From NCBI GenBank assembly GCA_963971425.1, contig OZ020524.1:1054001-1118000 (forward strand): DNA of 64,000 bases. Reading direction: 5' to 3'. Position 1 is the first letter of the stretch, and each line of letters starts with the position of its first letter. This document shows, in pieces, positions 26,162 to 35,147 of the stretch. This DNA comes from Bryoerythrophyllum caledonicum. Its lineage: Eukaryota > Streptophyta > Bryopsida > Pottiales > Pottiaceae. The notes below the pieces were generated by a model, which saw only the letters and a list, made by a program, of their open reading frames with translations, did no database searches and was not told the origin of the DNA. Made by a program: the position numbers and the translations under genes.

Positions 26162-26869
26162 CTAGAGTGTTACCCGTGTCCTCCGGACACAACATTTATT
26201 TGTGTTAAGTCCCCACCTCCCCGTCCCCCAGTCCTTGTCCCTTTGTCCCTTTGTCCTACGTCCCCCGTCCATGTCCCTGTCCCCATCCCCGCCCTGTCCT
26301 TTTTGAAAATGTAATTGTAGAATGTAATTGTCCTTTATGATGCACACGATGGGCATCAACGCCTCCAGGACGTTCTTGTTCGGCGCCTTGCGGCTCAGCA
26401 GACCCTGCAGGCATGCATCGAACCCCTCCCACGTCCACCACCACACCATCAACTCATACCACTCCAGCAGGTGGCACGCCAGTGCCAGATGCGCGTACGG
26501 ACCCGTGAACGGGTGGTCTGCCAGCGTGAACGGCGGCGTTCCGCACCCGAACGCCAGCACCTCCATCATCGCCGTCGCCACCACCGCGCGGGGGCAAACC
26601 CTAACTTTTAGCTTTTCATCCAAAAGCATTTTTGATCGGCACATTCATCCATCGACGCATTCATCCATCGGCGCATTCATCCAAAAGGATCGTTTGTCAT
26701 CCTCTATTCTTTTATAGATATAAATAAATAAAATAAAATTTTGTAATGCAAAGTTGTAAAATCAAAGCCTCAAGGTAAAAGCACAAAAATCTTCCCAAAA
26801 CGTAGATAAGCTTGATCGCATGGACATAGGCACGCACGGAATCCAATTCTATTTACATATATAGATAGA
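26162..26869 (-). mobile_element. Non-autonomous Helitron A1, minus strand, carrying a GC-rich insert
   Basis: On the minus strand the 5' end reads TCTATCTATATATG (from 26869). The 3' end has the Helitron hallmark: hairpin GTGTCC-GGA-GGACAC (26176-26190), ten bases GGGTAACACT, then CTAG (26162-26165) followed by host T. The C-rich CCCCGTCC-type tract on + (26205-26300) and AACCCTAACTTTTAGCTT (26598-26615) are shared with copy A2. Between them A1 has about 290 bases that A2 lacks. It has no helicase/Rep coding capacity. Confidence 0.7.
26303..26595 (-). other. GC-rich insert inside Helitron A1, candidate captured gene fragment
   Basis: Absent from copy A2, whose flanking sequences are contiguous. 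The insert is far GC-richer than its surroundings. On the minus strand it has an open frame with VVATAMMEVLAFGCGTPPFT, then HLLEWYELMVWWWTWEGFDA and APNKNVLEALMPIVCIIKDN. I do not recognise the source gene. The frame is open across the insert and the composition is protein-like (Trp- and Leu-rich helices), as expected for a captured exon. It has no start or stop of its own and is probably not functional. Confidence 0.5.
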
Positions 26870-27125
26870 CTAGAGTGTTACCTGTGTCCTCCGGACACAA
26901 TATTTTTTTGTGTTGAGTCCCCACCTCCCCATCCCCTAGCCCTTTCCCTCCAATCCATCGTCCCCCCGTCCTTGTCTCCTTGTACCCCGTCCCCGTCCCC
27001 ATCCCCGCCCCGTCCTTTTATCCAAAACCCTAACTTTTAGCTTATCATCCAAAAGCATTTTTCATCGACACGTTCATCCATTTGACGCGTCCTTCATCCT
27101 GTATTCTTTTATAGATATAGATAGA
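26870..27125 (-). mobile_element. Non-autonomous Helitron A2, minus strand
   Basis: The 3' end is CTAG (26870-26873), preceded on the minus strand by ACAGGTAACACT and the hairpin GTGTCCGGAGGACAC (26884-26898). The 5' end TCTATCTATATC begins at 27125. It is a short member (about 256 bases) that lacks the insert of A1. Its 3' CTAG directly abuts the 5' TC of A1. Confidence 0.7.
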
Positions 27126-27159
27126 CTAGTATACTGACCCATTTATAGATATAGATAGA

Positions 27160-28391
27160 CTAGTATACTGTGCCCAACAGGTAAGTTTAGTGAAGTTAAG
27201 TAAAATTGTAGAAGTAAAAGTAAAAGTAAAAGTAAATGCCACATGTCACCGCCTCCTACGACAGGTATCACCTAGGTTTCTCCCGGTTTCCATCACCGAG
27301 TATGTTCATTCCTCTTTAACCCCTAAAGGACCAAGTGTCAAATATGGGCTTTTGAAAGTTTGGTGGTTCCTATGGTGTCAATTTCCAACATTCCACTGTG
27401 ATTTTTATTGTAGAAGGGCATTACTAAGACTTCAATGGGAGAACAATTTTTTCCTAAATCCGACATTTATTGAAAAAGTTAGAGGGTTTTGAATTTCAAA
27501 TGGGGAGATTGGGCACTTTGGGCAGCTCTAAAAAGTTTTGCTAGGACACTCTATTGCATGTGAGATTTTCAGGACTCACAAGTAATATTAATTCCCCTTC
27601 ATATTGTCAAAAAAAATCTTGTCTTCAGTGGAAAATAGCATATTAACCCAAGTCAAACATTTGCACACATTGTCACACATTGTCGGGCAAGGTTCCAAAA
27701 AATCTTCTTCTTTTCCACATAAAACTTAGAGATCTTCATATTTTTCACTATTATTTTTCCCACAATAAGACGTAGAGTAAACTTTTTATTGACCATTTGG
27801 ATTATCAATCTAAAACATATTATTTTCACAAAATGTTAAAACCTGAATTGGCAAATTTTAAACCTCCACTCCTTGCACAATTGTTTGGAATATGCTACAT
27901 CCCTCCTCTACCTCTAAAAAATGGTGTGTAAGGGACTAACATTATTCTTAACACAATGATAATGGATTTCGACCTTGTGTAGTGCAAAAAATTTGACACC
28001 AAGTGAAGTCAAAGTCTGCTGATCCACTAAACGCAGGGAAGAAAATAACCCATTTGCTTGCGTTCAAATACTATAATCTTTCAGTCTAGGCGGTCAAAGT
28101 TAATAAAATTTTGAGAGTATGTTACTTAATAAGTCATATTTGAGATCATATGGTCAAAAATAGAAATTAAAGTTCTTGTATCCTTTTTCATTCATTGCAC
28201 TAGAATCCAACAATTTTGAAGTGTTTTTGGTGTGAAACTGTTACAGTACCTTAGGGGTTAACCTAGCTACTATTGCGATGTGTCAAGGAAGGTAAATATT
28301 GCAGTAGGCCGGGTCTTGCCAAGTGGCGCAATGGATTGCTTTGGTACCGACCGGGTATTGGCCCCTCCTCTTTTATTATATATGTGGTAGA
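27160..28391 (-). mobile_element. Non-autonomous Helitron B1, minus strand, interrupted by element C
   Basis: The 3' end is CTAG (27160-27163), with GTATACTAG as the last bases shared with B2 (29904). The 5' end TCTACCACATATATAATAAA begins at 28391. The subterminal block GTATTGGCCCCTCCTCTTTT (+ strand, near 28350) recurs in B2. A 34-base stub (27126-27159) ending in the same CTAG/TCTATC pattern lies between B1 and A2. Most of the interior (27316-28261) is a separate inserted element. Confidence 0.65.
27316..28261 (+). repeat. Interspersed element family C, reference copy with terminal inverted repeats
   Basis: It starts TTAACCCCTAAAGG and ends CCTTAGGGGTTAA, a 13-base inverted repeat with one mismatch, 946 bases in all. 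Related sequence occurs at 24172-25108 (minus), 46409-46860 (+, truncated) and 56945-57886 (rearranged). No coding frame of note, so it is a non-autonomous DNA transposon. Confidence 0.65.
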
Positions 28392-29410
28392 CTAGTGGAA
28401 CTTATGTCCTCCGGACACAATATTGATTTGAGTTAAGTCCCCTTTTCCGCAATGCCCATCATGTCCCCGTCCCTGTCCATAGTTTTATGGAAATGAATCC
28501 ACTGTTAGTTGCTCTCTCCATACATGCACATTGCTTGACATGTTTTTCAATATACCTTCCTTTTTTGACTTGTGCAATAGTTTGTGGTACCTGTGTGATA
28601 ATGGGGTTGCTGATGACATGGACATGGACGTGCAGGTCTTGCTTCATGTTCCATGACATGGACGTGCACAATGCCATACATGTCTTTTGCCATCTCTTAG
28701 AGTATCTCCACCCTGCACTGCAAACTGCCAAACTGGCGGCGCGGGGTGGATGGAGCGCCTACACCGCATGCCCCAAAACGAGGCATTGCTGCGGGAAATT
28801 GCCGTTCTCCGGGCCCCCGTACGGGGAACTGAGGTTCGATATCCAACTCCCCGGGGTTTGCAGTTTCGGCCCCCCCACTCCCCGCATGCCACATGGCATG
28901 CCAGGAGTGAGCGGTCGGATTTTTATTTATTTTTAAATTAAAAATATATATTCCGATTTTTTTTGGAAAAAAAAAGAAAACATTGGGACAAAAAAGATTT
29001 TTTAATTTTTGTAATTTTAAAAGAAATAAAATAATCCTGAAGCTGCCGGCTAGCTGCAGCTGGCTACAGGTGTGGGGAGGGGAGGATAATTCTCCCCCGT
29101 CTCCCTTGGCCCACACCTAAATCTCTTCCTGGCATGGGAGTTTCCCCGCCAGGGGTGGAGATGCTCGTAGTCCTTGTATATGTTGAGGCTTTCATATATC
29201 ATGGTGGTGTTGTATTCTTCAATTTACAATTCCCTTCTTCACTTTCAATTTTTCATTTACTTTTTTCCCTTGAAATAAAGGTGTTGATATTCCCTTAAAA
29301 TAAAAGTATTAAAAATGAAAACCTAAAGATAGAAGCATGAAAATCTTTCCAACAGGAAGATAAGCTTGACCGCACAGACAAATAGACGTACAAAAACCAA
29401 TTCTATTATA
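28392..29410 (-). mobile_element. Non-autonomous Helitron A3, minus strand, with nested MITE
   Basis: The 3' end is CTAG (28392-28395), followed inward by the hairpin stem remnants CCTCCGGACACAA on + (28407-28420). The 5' region (29340-29410) carries the family A block GATAAGCTTGACCGCAC and CCAATTCTAT. The left arm of the hairpin is mutated relative to A1, A2 and A4. The nested element at 28700-29166 and further unrelated DNA enlarge it. Its CTAG abuts the 5' TC of B1. Confidence 0.6.
28700..29166. repeat. GC-rich MITE with GAGTATCTCCACCC / GGGTGGAGATGCTC termini
   Basis: The left terminus GAGTATCTCCACCC and the right terminus GGGGTGGAGATGCTC (29152-29166) are inverted repeats with one mismatch. 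Termini of the GAGCATCTCC type are common among plant MITEs. The interior is GC-rich, with an AT-rich centre. Apparent open frames within it are on overlapping strands and not coding. Confidence 0.65.
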
Positions 29411-29903
29411 TTTAGTGGAACCCGTGTCCTCCGGACACAAAGTTGGTCAGTGTTTAGTCTCCACTTCCCCATCCCCGTCCATGTTCTTTGTTCCCATCCC
29501 CTAAAATCCTAAACCGTAATCCCAAATATTGATACTTTTGCCATCTTCTTTTGGAGCTTTACAAATCCAAAAAAAAAATAGCCTTGTTGTTGAAACATTG
29601 ATAAAACTATTTATAAAATATAAGTTGCAAAGCAAAAATTTGTCAAATAAAGTTCTTTTCTTATACTATAACAGCTTTTACGGCTAATGGATACTTTTAA
29701 TGAAAGTATCAAACCAAAGTAAAAGAAAAACTTTAACGAGAGTGTCAAACCAAGGTAAATGAAAGTGCTAAAGTAAAAGTCTAAAAACAAAAGCCTCAAA
29801 ATAAATGTGTCAAATCTTCCCAACATGTAGATAATCTTGACGGCACATAGATAATCTTGACCACACGGACAGACATAAACCAATTCTATCATATACATAG
29901 ATA
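29411..29903 (-). mobile_element. Non-autonomous Helitron A4, minus strand
   Basis: The 3' hairpin GTGTCCGGAGGACAC (complement of 29425-29439) and the following GGGTTCCACTAA are present, but the terminal CTAG has decayed to CTAA. The 5' part near 29820-29903 shares AGATAATCTTGACC and AAACCAATTCTAT with A1 and A3. It abuts B2. Confidence 0.6.
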
Positions 29904-30165
29904 CTAGTATACCGGCCCATTGTCCTCAACGGGTAGTTTAAGTTTAGGTAAGGTAATTGAAATTGTAAAACTAAAAGAAAAATGAAATATAACAAAAATA
30001 AATGCCACATGTTGATGCATCCACCTAAGTGATACCTATAGGCCTTTCATTGTTCCTAGCTTTTGCCATAAGTTAGAAGGCTGATATTGGGGTAGGTTGG
30101 GTATCGTCATGTGGCACAATTGATTGCGTGGGTATTGGCCCTTCCTCTTTAATATATGTTGAAGA
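29904..30165 (-). mobile_element. Non-autonomous Helitron B2, minus strand
   Basis: The 3' end is CTAG (29904-29907), preceded on the minus strand by the hairpin CCCGTTG-AGGA-CAATGGG and CCGGTATA. The 5' end TCTTCAACATATATTAAAG begins at 30165. It is compact (262 bases) and shares GCCACATGTTGATGCATCC-type interior sequence with B1. Confidence 0.65.
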
Positions 30166-30378
30166 CTAGGTGACCCCTCGTTGTCCCCAATGGACCAAGG
30201 ACAATTGCCAATAAAGTACACATATATGTCGGCGTTGCTTAGGAATATAAAGTAATAGTATTAAAGTGAATGCTACATGTCGACTTCCTAGATAAGGTGT
30301 CACTTAGAGATTGGAGGTTTCACCCACCAGGTATTAGCCTTGCTCTTTTCCTTAAAAATAAATAAATAAATATATACT
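30166..30378 (-). mobile_element. Non-autonomous Helitron B3, minus strand, degenerate
   Basis: CTAG at 30166-30169 directly follows the 5' TC of B2. The subterminal sequence (CCTCGTTGTCCCCAATGG on +) is a diverged version of the B2 hairpin. The 5' end lies in an AT-rich run near 30375, after which another B-like 3' end (ATACGGACCCACTATC) seems to start. Confidence 0.45.
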
Positions 30379-31264
30379 ATTAATATACGGACCCACTATC
30401 TCCAATGAGTAATGTACGTTTAGATAGTCTAAACTTAGATATTATACAAGATATTATTCAAGAAACATGATGTTTACTTCCCATATTGTATGTCAATCTG
30501 AAGCTATCAACATATGGTACACAATGGTAACTTTCGGCAACTAAGTGCTGGATTAAATATTTTTCCAAATTGTTGCAATAGTTCAGACACAATGGATACA
30601 CCTAGGCATTGTACAGATAAAACCTAGTCATTCCACAAATATAACCTAGGAATTGCGCAGATATAACCTAGGAATTGCGCAGATATATCCTAGGAATTGC
30701 ACAGATGTAACCTAGGGTCTGCACGGATATCACATAGGCATTGCATGGATATCACCTAGGCATTACAAGGGTATCACCTAGACAGATTTCTAGAATTTTC
30801 CAGAAATTGGCCATAATCCGTTGTGATCTGATTATGTATGAAACCGACCACTACAGAGGGTAGTGCACTACAAATCTGAACCAATTTCATTCGAAAATGG
30901 ATTTGATTGGTAAAGTTGTACACCTCCCTCCAAAGTGCACAATTTGCACCAGCCATATACAGAAACTTGAAGCTGCTGGATGTTGTGCAAAAGTTCCTCA
31001 AAGTCGACAAGACAGATTACAGTAAGCTCAAGTTTGTACGGTTAAAAACTAGAAGGAAACAATTCATGTTGATGACCAACAACTCGGAAGGGAAAATCAG
31101 GAAAAAAACGAAAATAATCAGGAAAAAAGGGGGCAAGAAAAAGAAGAATTCGTGGCTTTATTGTTTCATCATGTCAGGTAGAAAGCAGAGCAAGAATGAA
31201 GCAGCAGGAGCGTCTATACAAAGGTGGCGAGGGCGGCGGGCGGCGACCGGGGGACGGCGTAGCG
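30379..31264. other. Non-coding DNA and 3' flank of the SAM-domain gene
   Basis: Apart from the 22-base tandem repeat nothing is recognised. A lysine-rich + strand frame at 30907-31281 has no domain and runs into the antisense of the next gene. Confidence 0.4.
30601..30781. repeat. 22-base tandem repeat, eight copies
   Basis: Units beginning CCTAGG and containing ATTGCGCAGATATAA-like cores are spaced exactly 22 bases apart from 30601 to 30776, followed by a final CCTAG. The unit is itself partly palindromic at CCTAGG. Confidence 0.85.
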
Positions 31265-31831
31265 CTAGAACTGGATGGTGAGCAGGAGCTGCTTGGCCTC
31301 GCGGACGCCGACCTTGAGGGCGAAGAAGTCGGCGACGGAGAGGTCGTGGCGGTCGAACATGTCGAACATGGCCTGGAACTCGGGGTCCGTCATGGCCAGC
31401 AGCGTGCGCACCGTGAAGTCGCGCAGCGTGAACGCCAGCGCCTTCGGGTCCTTGGCGAACCCGCGCAGCACGTCCTCCACGCGCGCGTCGTGCAGGTGCG
31501 GCAAGCTGCTCCCTCCCGACGCCGACGCCGACCTAGACGAGATCCCCGTCCCCCCCGCGCTCGTCACCGCGCCCCCCGACCCCGCCCCCGCCCCCGCCCC
31601 CGCCCGGGCGGCCTCATCCTCCTCCTGCGCGCCTCCCCCCGCCTTGCGCTTCGAGGTGGCGCTCGAGCTCACGGACTCCGCGCGCGACCCCACGGACTCC
31701 GCCCGTGCCGGCTCCGCCTGGGGGATGAAGTGCAGGTTGCCGTTCTCCCAGCACAGCTGCTCCAGGTTAGAGTTCCCGAACACGAAACCCTCCGTCTGCG
31801 CTTCACAGCTGGCGCGGCTCCATCTCTGCAT
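31265..31831 (-). CDS. Small protein with LEAFY-type SAM domain and an APB-like motif, 188 residues
   Basis: Single exon, ATG at 31831, with an in-frame TGA 15 bases upstream of it. Residues 23-33 (LEQLCWENGNL) resemble the active-phytochrome-B-binding motif of PIF bHLH factors (EL-x-WENGQ). A basic SATSKRK (57-63) may be a nuclear signal. Residues 72-110 are a low-complexity Gly/Ala/Ser linker encoded by a CCCCCG repeat. Residues 117-183 resemble the N-terminal SAM oligomerisation domain of LEAFY/FLORICAULA: DFTVRTLLAMTDPEFQAM lines up with GFTxxTLxxMxDEELxxM, and DLSVADFFALKVGVREAK with the LLVGxxYGIKAAVRAE helix. There is no LEAFY DNA-binding domain and no bHLH region within reach. I know no described protein of this architecture. 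Alternatives are a truncated LEAFY paralogue or a SAM-only regulator. The frame is clear; function is inference. Confidence 0.65.
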   Translation of the reverse strand: MQRWSRASCEAQTEGFVFGNSNLEQLCWENGNLHFIPQAEPARAESVGSRAESVSSSATSKRKAGGGAQEEDEAARAGAGAGAGSGGAVTSAGGTGISSRSASASGGSSLPHLHDARVEDVLRGFAKDPKALAFTLRDFTVRTLLAMTDPEFQAMFDMFDRHDLSVADFFALKVGVREAKQLLLTIQF

Positions 31832-32607
31832 CCCGCCGGCGCCTCACATTGAGCTCTAGGAAGCCTCGCATCGATCTCTGATCTGCACACCCGCTAGAAT
31901 CCTAATGATTTCGAGCTCTAGGATTTGCGCAATCGGTCCACTCTACAACCCGGAGAATCACTAACCGCCATACGGCTTCTGTGAGCCTGAGAGAAGAGAA
32001 CTTAAACGACTGGCGGCAGGGAGAAGGAGAGGGAACTCATGCAGGAATGTGACCCGCGACTGGTTCTAAGAGAAGGATATGATTGACAGATGCTGATGTT
32101 GGGAAGGTTCGAATCGGCGACCACGCGTAACGACACATGCTTTTATTGCTGCGCCGTCGAACCACAGCCCGTGTGTTATTATTGGGGCATTGCGCGGGTC
32201 CCTCGAGGGTCTATCTTTAGCGCCACTTGCGCTCAGACGCCAGATCTGACTGCTATAACTCGATCGCCACTTGGTCAACACCGATGCGTACAAGAGCAAG
32301 CGGTAATTGCTGATGCAACACTCATCAAGTATACTTGCTAATTCAAGCGCCTTTGGAGCTTAAACCCTAGAAGACCATACTTTCAGATCCTCAACACAGG
32401 GATGATTTCCACTTGTCCACGACCGGATGGTTTTGCGCCTTTGATTATTGAGAAAGAATTGGAGAGCAGAAGCGTACATGTCTAACGTGTCTAAGATGCC
32501 GGCCTAGCTCTGTATCAGTATGACTGTTTAATTGTATATGTAGTTCTCGTATACACCAATACATGAAATTGCTAGGCGAGGTCGATGATCAGTGATAATG
32601 GTGTTGA
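31832..32607 (-). other. Spacer between invertase 3' end and the SAM-domain gene
   Basis: This 776-base interval must hold the invertase 3' UTR and the promoter of the SAM-domain gene, as both are on the minus strand. No clear TATA box or other gene was identified. Confidence 0.4.
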
Positions 32608-35147
32608 TCAGGAGAATTGAGTGATGTAGATGCTTTTCATGTTCCAGATCGTTGTCGTCGCCGCTATGATGGGGGCAGTGCCGTTGTTGAACAGGAAGAC
32701 GTGAGCTGCGTCGTCGAGAGCGTGCTCCGGGTACACCCTTGAGGTGATGACGGTCCTTCCGCCTTGCACGAATGTCTCCACTATGGAATGGTCTACCTGG
32801 AACATCATGTCCACATGTGAGTTCATCTGTCTCAAATTACAGTGAGTGTGAGAAGTCCTGCAGGACGTAATCAGAGGATATGTAGTAGTACGTACCAAAA
32901 TCCGGAGGGTGAGGAACTGGTCATCGTCGTAAACCCGGACAAAGCTGCCGAACGCTGCCTTGTCGGGATCAGGAGCCAGTGACGACCGGCTCTGGTCGCT
33001 ACAGACGAGGATTTTCAGCCCCTCGCCTGGAGATTGCAAGACGTGAAAGTAAATGGCCGTGAGTTCCTGCAAGTCGTCCGTTGCGAGAACATACAGTCCG
33101 AATGGGCCGATCCCCGTGTTGCCCTCCGAGCTTCTCTGAGCGCACGCCACTTGCCCAGACTCTGCCAGAAGCTCCGGAGGTTGCAGCGCCGCTCGGCTCA
33201 TGTTTGGCATCCCGAATGACACCTCTATGTCAAGCTGCAGGCACGAAACACACCAGGTCAAATGATTAAAAAAGAATCGATGCCACCGATAAGTGGACCG
33301 TTTAGTCTGTGACCTACCTGATTGCCACTGATGCCGTCCACCTTGACAAAAGCTCCTGCTTCCACTGTCACATTTTCATGAGAAACATTCGTTCCATGCA
33401 GCGACTTCAGCTCCTCAACCGGGTACTGAATTAGGTCGGTGGTTGTCCGACTGTCCAGCCAAACCTGTCTGGGAAGACTCTGCAGACGTGCTCAGGACAA
33501 CAGTCTTAGAATCATGACAGGCTACCTCTAGAATTCAAACGCAAGTTGAGAAGGGAACTGACCATGACAGACGCCCATCCCTTCGCCACATTGGAGTCGT
33601 CGGAGTTGGATTCATTCACCCACCCGAAGAGGATACGACGGCTCTTGAACTGATCGAAGAACGACTTGGAAGCGTAGAACTTGCCGTAGTCATAGCGCAG
33701 TCCAATCCCGGCATCCAGATTCACACTCTCGGGAAGAAAACTATCATTCAAGGTGACATAAGTCCCCACCGAGTAATAGTCGTGCAACATGTCATTGGCG
33801 CTGATCTTCAACACATGCTTCACCGTGGGACCGAACGTGGACGTCTCGGCACCGAGCAACGCGCCGGACAAGGGCACGGGGTAGAAATCCGGGCACTCCC
33901 ACATCCCAGTCCTCGCCACAGAATGCAAGGGCTGCGTGAAATTCCACGTCTGGAAGTCAACGCTCTTGAACAGAAGCGCCGTGCCGAGCGTGCCATTGTC
34001 GCCTGCGACGGCGCCCACCAGGAGCCTCCACACGCCGTCCGCGCCTCGCCACGCCGTGGTCGGATCCCGAAACTGATCAGGGTTGTACCCCACAGGTACC
34101 TCGGCAATTGGATTTTGCGGAGCCTAAATCTCCAGAAAACTAATCAGAAACTACAGATCATGCATCTTCATCAAACAGATCGAGTGCACGATCGATTACC
34201 TTGAGCCATTGCCGAAGGAGTGGGTCGGACTTGTTGGCCGGCAACGCCATGCTCTGGATCTGCAGGGACGCATTCGACCACCCAGTGTACATGAGCACGG
34301 GCGAGCCGTCCGGCAAGATGGTGGCCGACCCGGACCAGATGCCGCGAATGTCATACCAGTGGTCTCCCCGCAGCGCCGGCTCCAGGTGCCGCCAGTTGAC
34401 GAGATCCGTGGACACGGCGTGACCCCAGATGATGTTGCCCCACACGGCGCCGCCCGGGTTGTACTGGTAGAAGAGATGGTAGTATCCTCCATAGTACATC
34501 GGCCCTGCACCCCCACAAACAATCAATACACCTCCAAATCAACACAAAAACGCTTCATCTCTCGCCAAACCTTACACACAAATCGGGCTCCTTCGAGGCG
34601 TACCATTTGGATCTGCACATGAAACAGGCAACACAACACCATGTGAGTACTACTACGAAGTTTGTACGCCGATGCCTGAGTAGAAAGCATGGATACAATT
34701 CCTGAGAGGAGCCTGGCGCATTGTGGAGTTGGAGATCGTACCGTTCATCCAGTTCTTGTCGGGTTGGAAGTGGAAGGCGGTGCGGTGCTTGAAGGCGCGG
34801 ATTTCATACACGCGCCTCGCTTCCTGGTTGCGAGCATGGCGAGAGTGCAGCACCACGGCGAGGGGAACGACCACTACGAGCACGACCACGGTCACCACGA
34901 CCGAGAGGAGAGCGCGGTTTAGGGTTCGGCTCGAGGACCCGGCAGGGCGCCCATCGATCGACAGGGGCTCCACGGTGTTGTCGATGGGCAAGTACGAGGT
35001 TGTGACCTGTTTGCTGGGTTTAGGGTTCGCCTCGCTGTCGACAGGGACGGAGATGTAGGTGGCGGAGTCGGAGGGCGGCGCTGCTGCTGCGGCGTCCATG
35101 AGCGTCTCGCCCTCGTCGTCGCCATGGTCGGAAGTCGAGTGAGGCAT
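32608..35147 (-). CDS. Acid beta-fructofuranosidase (vacuolar-type invertase, GH32), 656 residues in 7 exons
   Basis: Minus-strand exons: 34742-35147, 34604-34612, 34200-34504, 33563-34123, 33318-33479, 32896-33234, 32608-32796; all junctions are GT/AG and in frame. It splits sucrose into glucose and fructose. Residues 1-78 are a cytosolic acidic/Ser-rich tail and 79-100 a single membrane anchor, as in vacuolar invertases that enter the secretory path as type II proteins. The GH32 five-blade propeller follows, with nucleophile D136 in WMNDPNG, stabiliser D260 in FRDP and acid/base E316 in WECPDFYP, then the beta-sandwich ending in [11 protein letters not shown]. Exon 2 is only 9 bases and codes for DPN, a hallmark of plant invertase genes. 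Oddly, the residue after EC is proline, as in cell-wall invertases, where vacuolar forms usually have valine. A fructosyltransferase activity cannot be excluded. The start ATG at 35147 is chosen because it gives the usual tail length; an in-frame ATG at 35288 exists upstream. Confidence 0.9.

Noticed and set aside
28305..28370. GCCAAGTGGCGCAATGGATTGC, tRNA- or SINE-like promoter
   Set aside because: It lies in the conserved subterminal part of Helitron family B (also at 30100) and does not fold as a tRNA.
28687..29116. Frames of 82-149 residues on both strands
   Set aside because: Overlapping frames in a GC-rich MITE; no codon bias or domain favours any of them.
30907..31281. 124-residue lysine-rich + strand frame
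   Set aside because: Low complexity, runs into the antisense of the neighbouring gene, no domain or splice support.
31265..31831. Reading the SAM-domain gene as a complete PIF bHLH factor
   Set aside because: No bHLH region is found downstream or upstream on the minus strand before the next gene, and the frame ends at a stop just after the SAM-like domain.
31196..31859. Two long + strand frames (218 and 194 residues)
   Set aside because: They are antisense to the SAM-domain gene and arise from its GC-rich codons; composition is Arg/Pro/Ala-rich with no domain.
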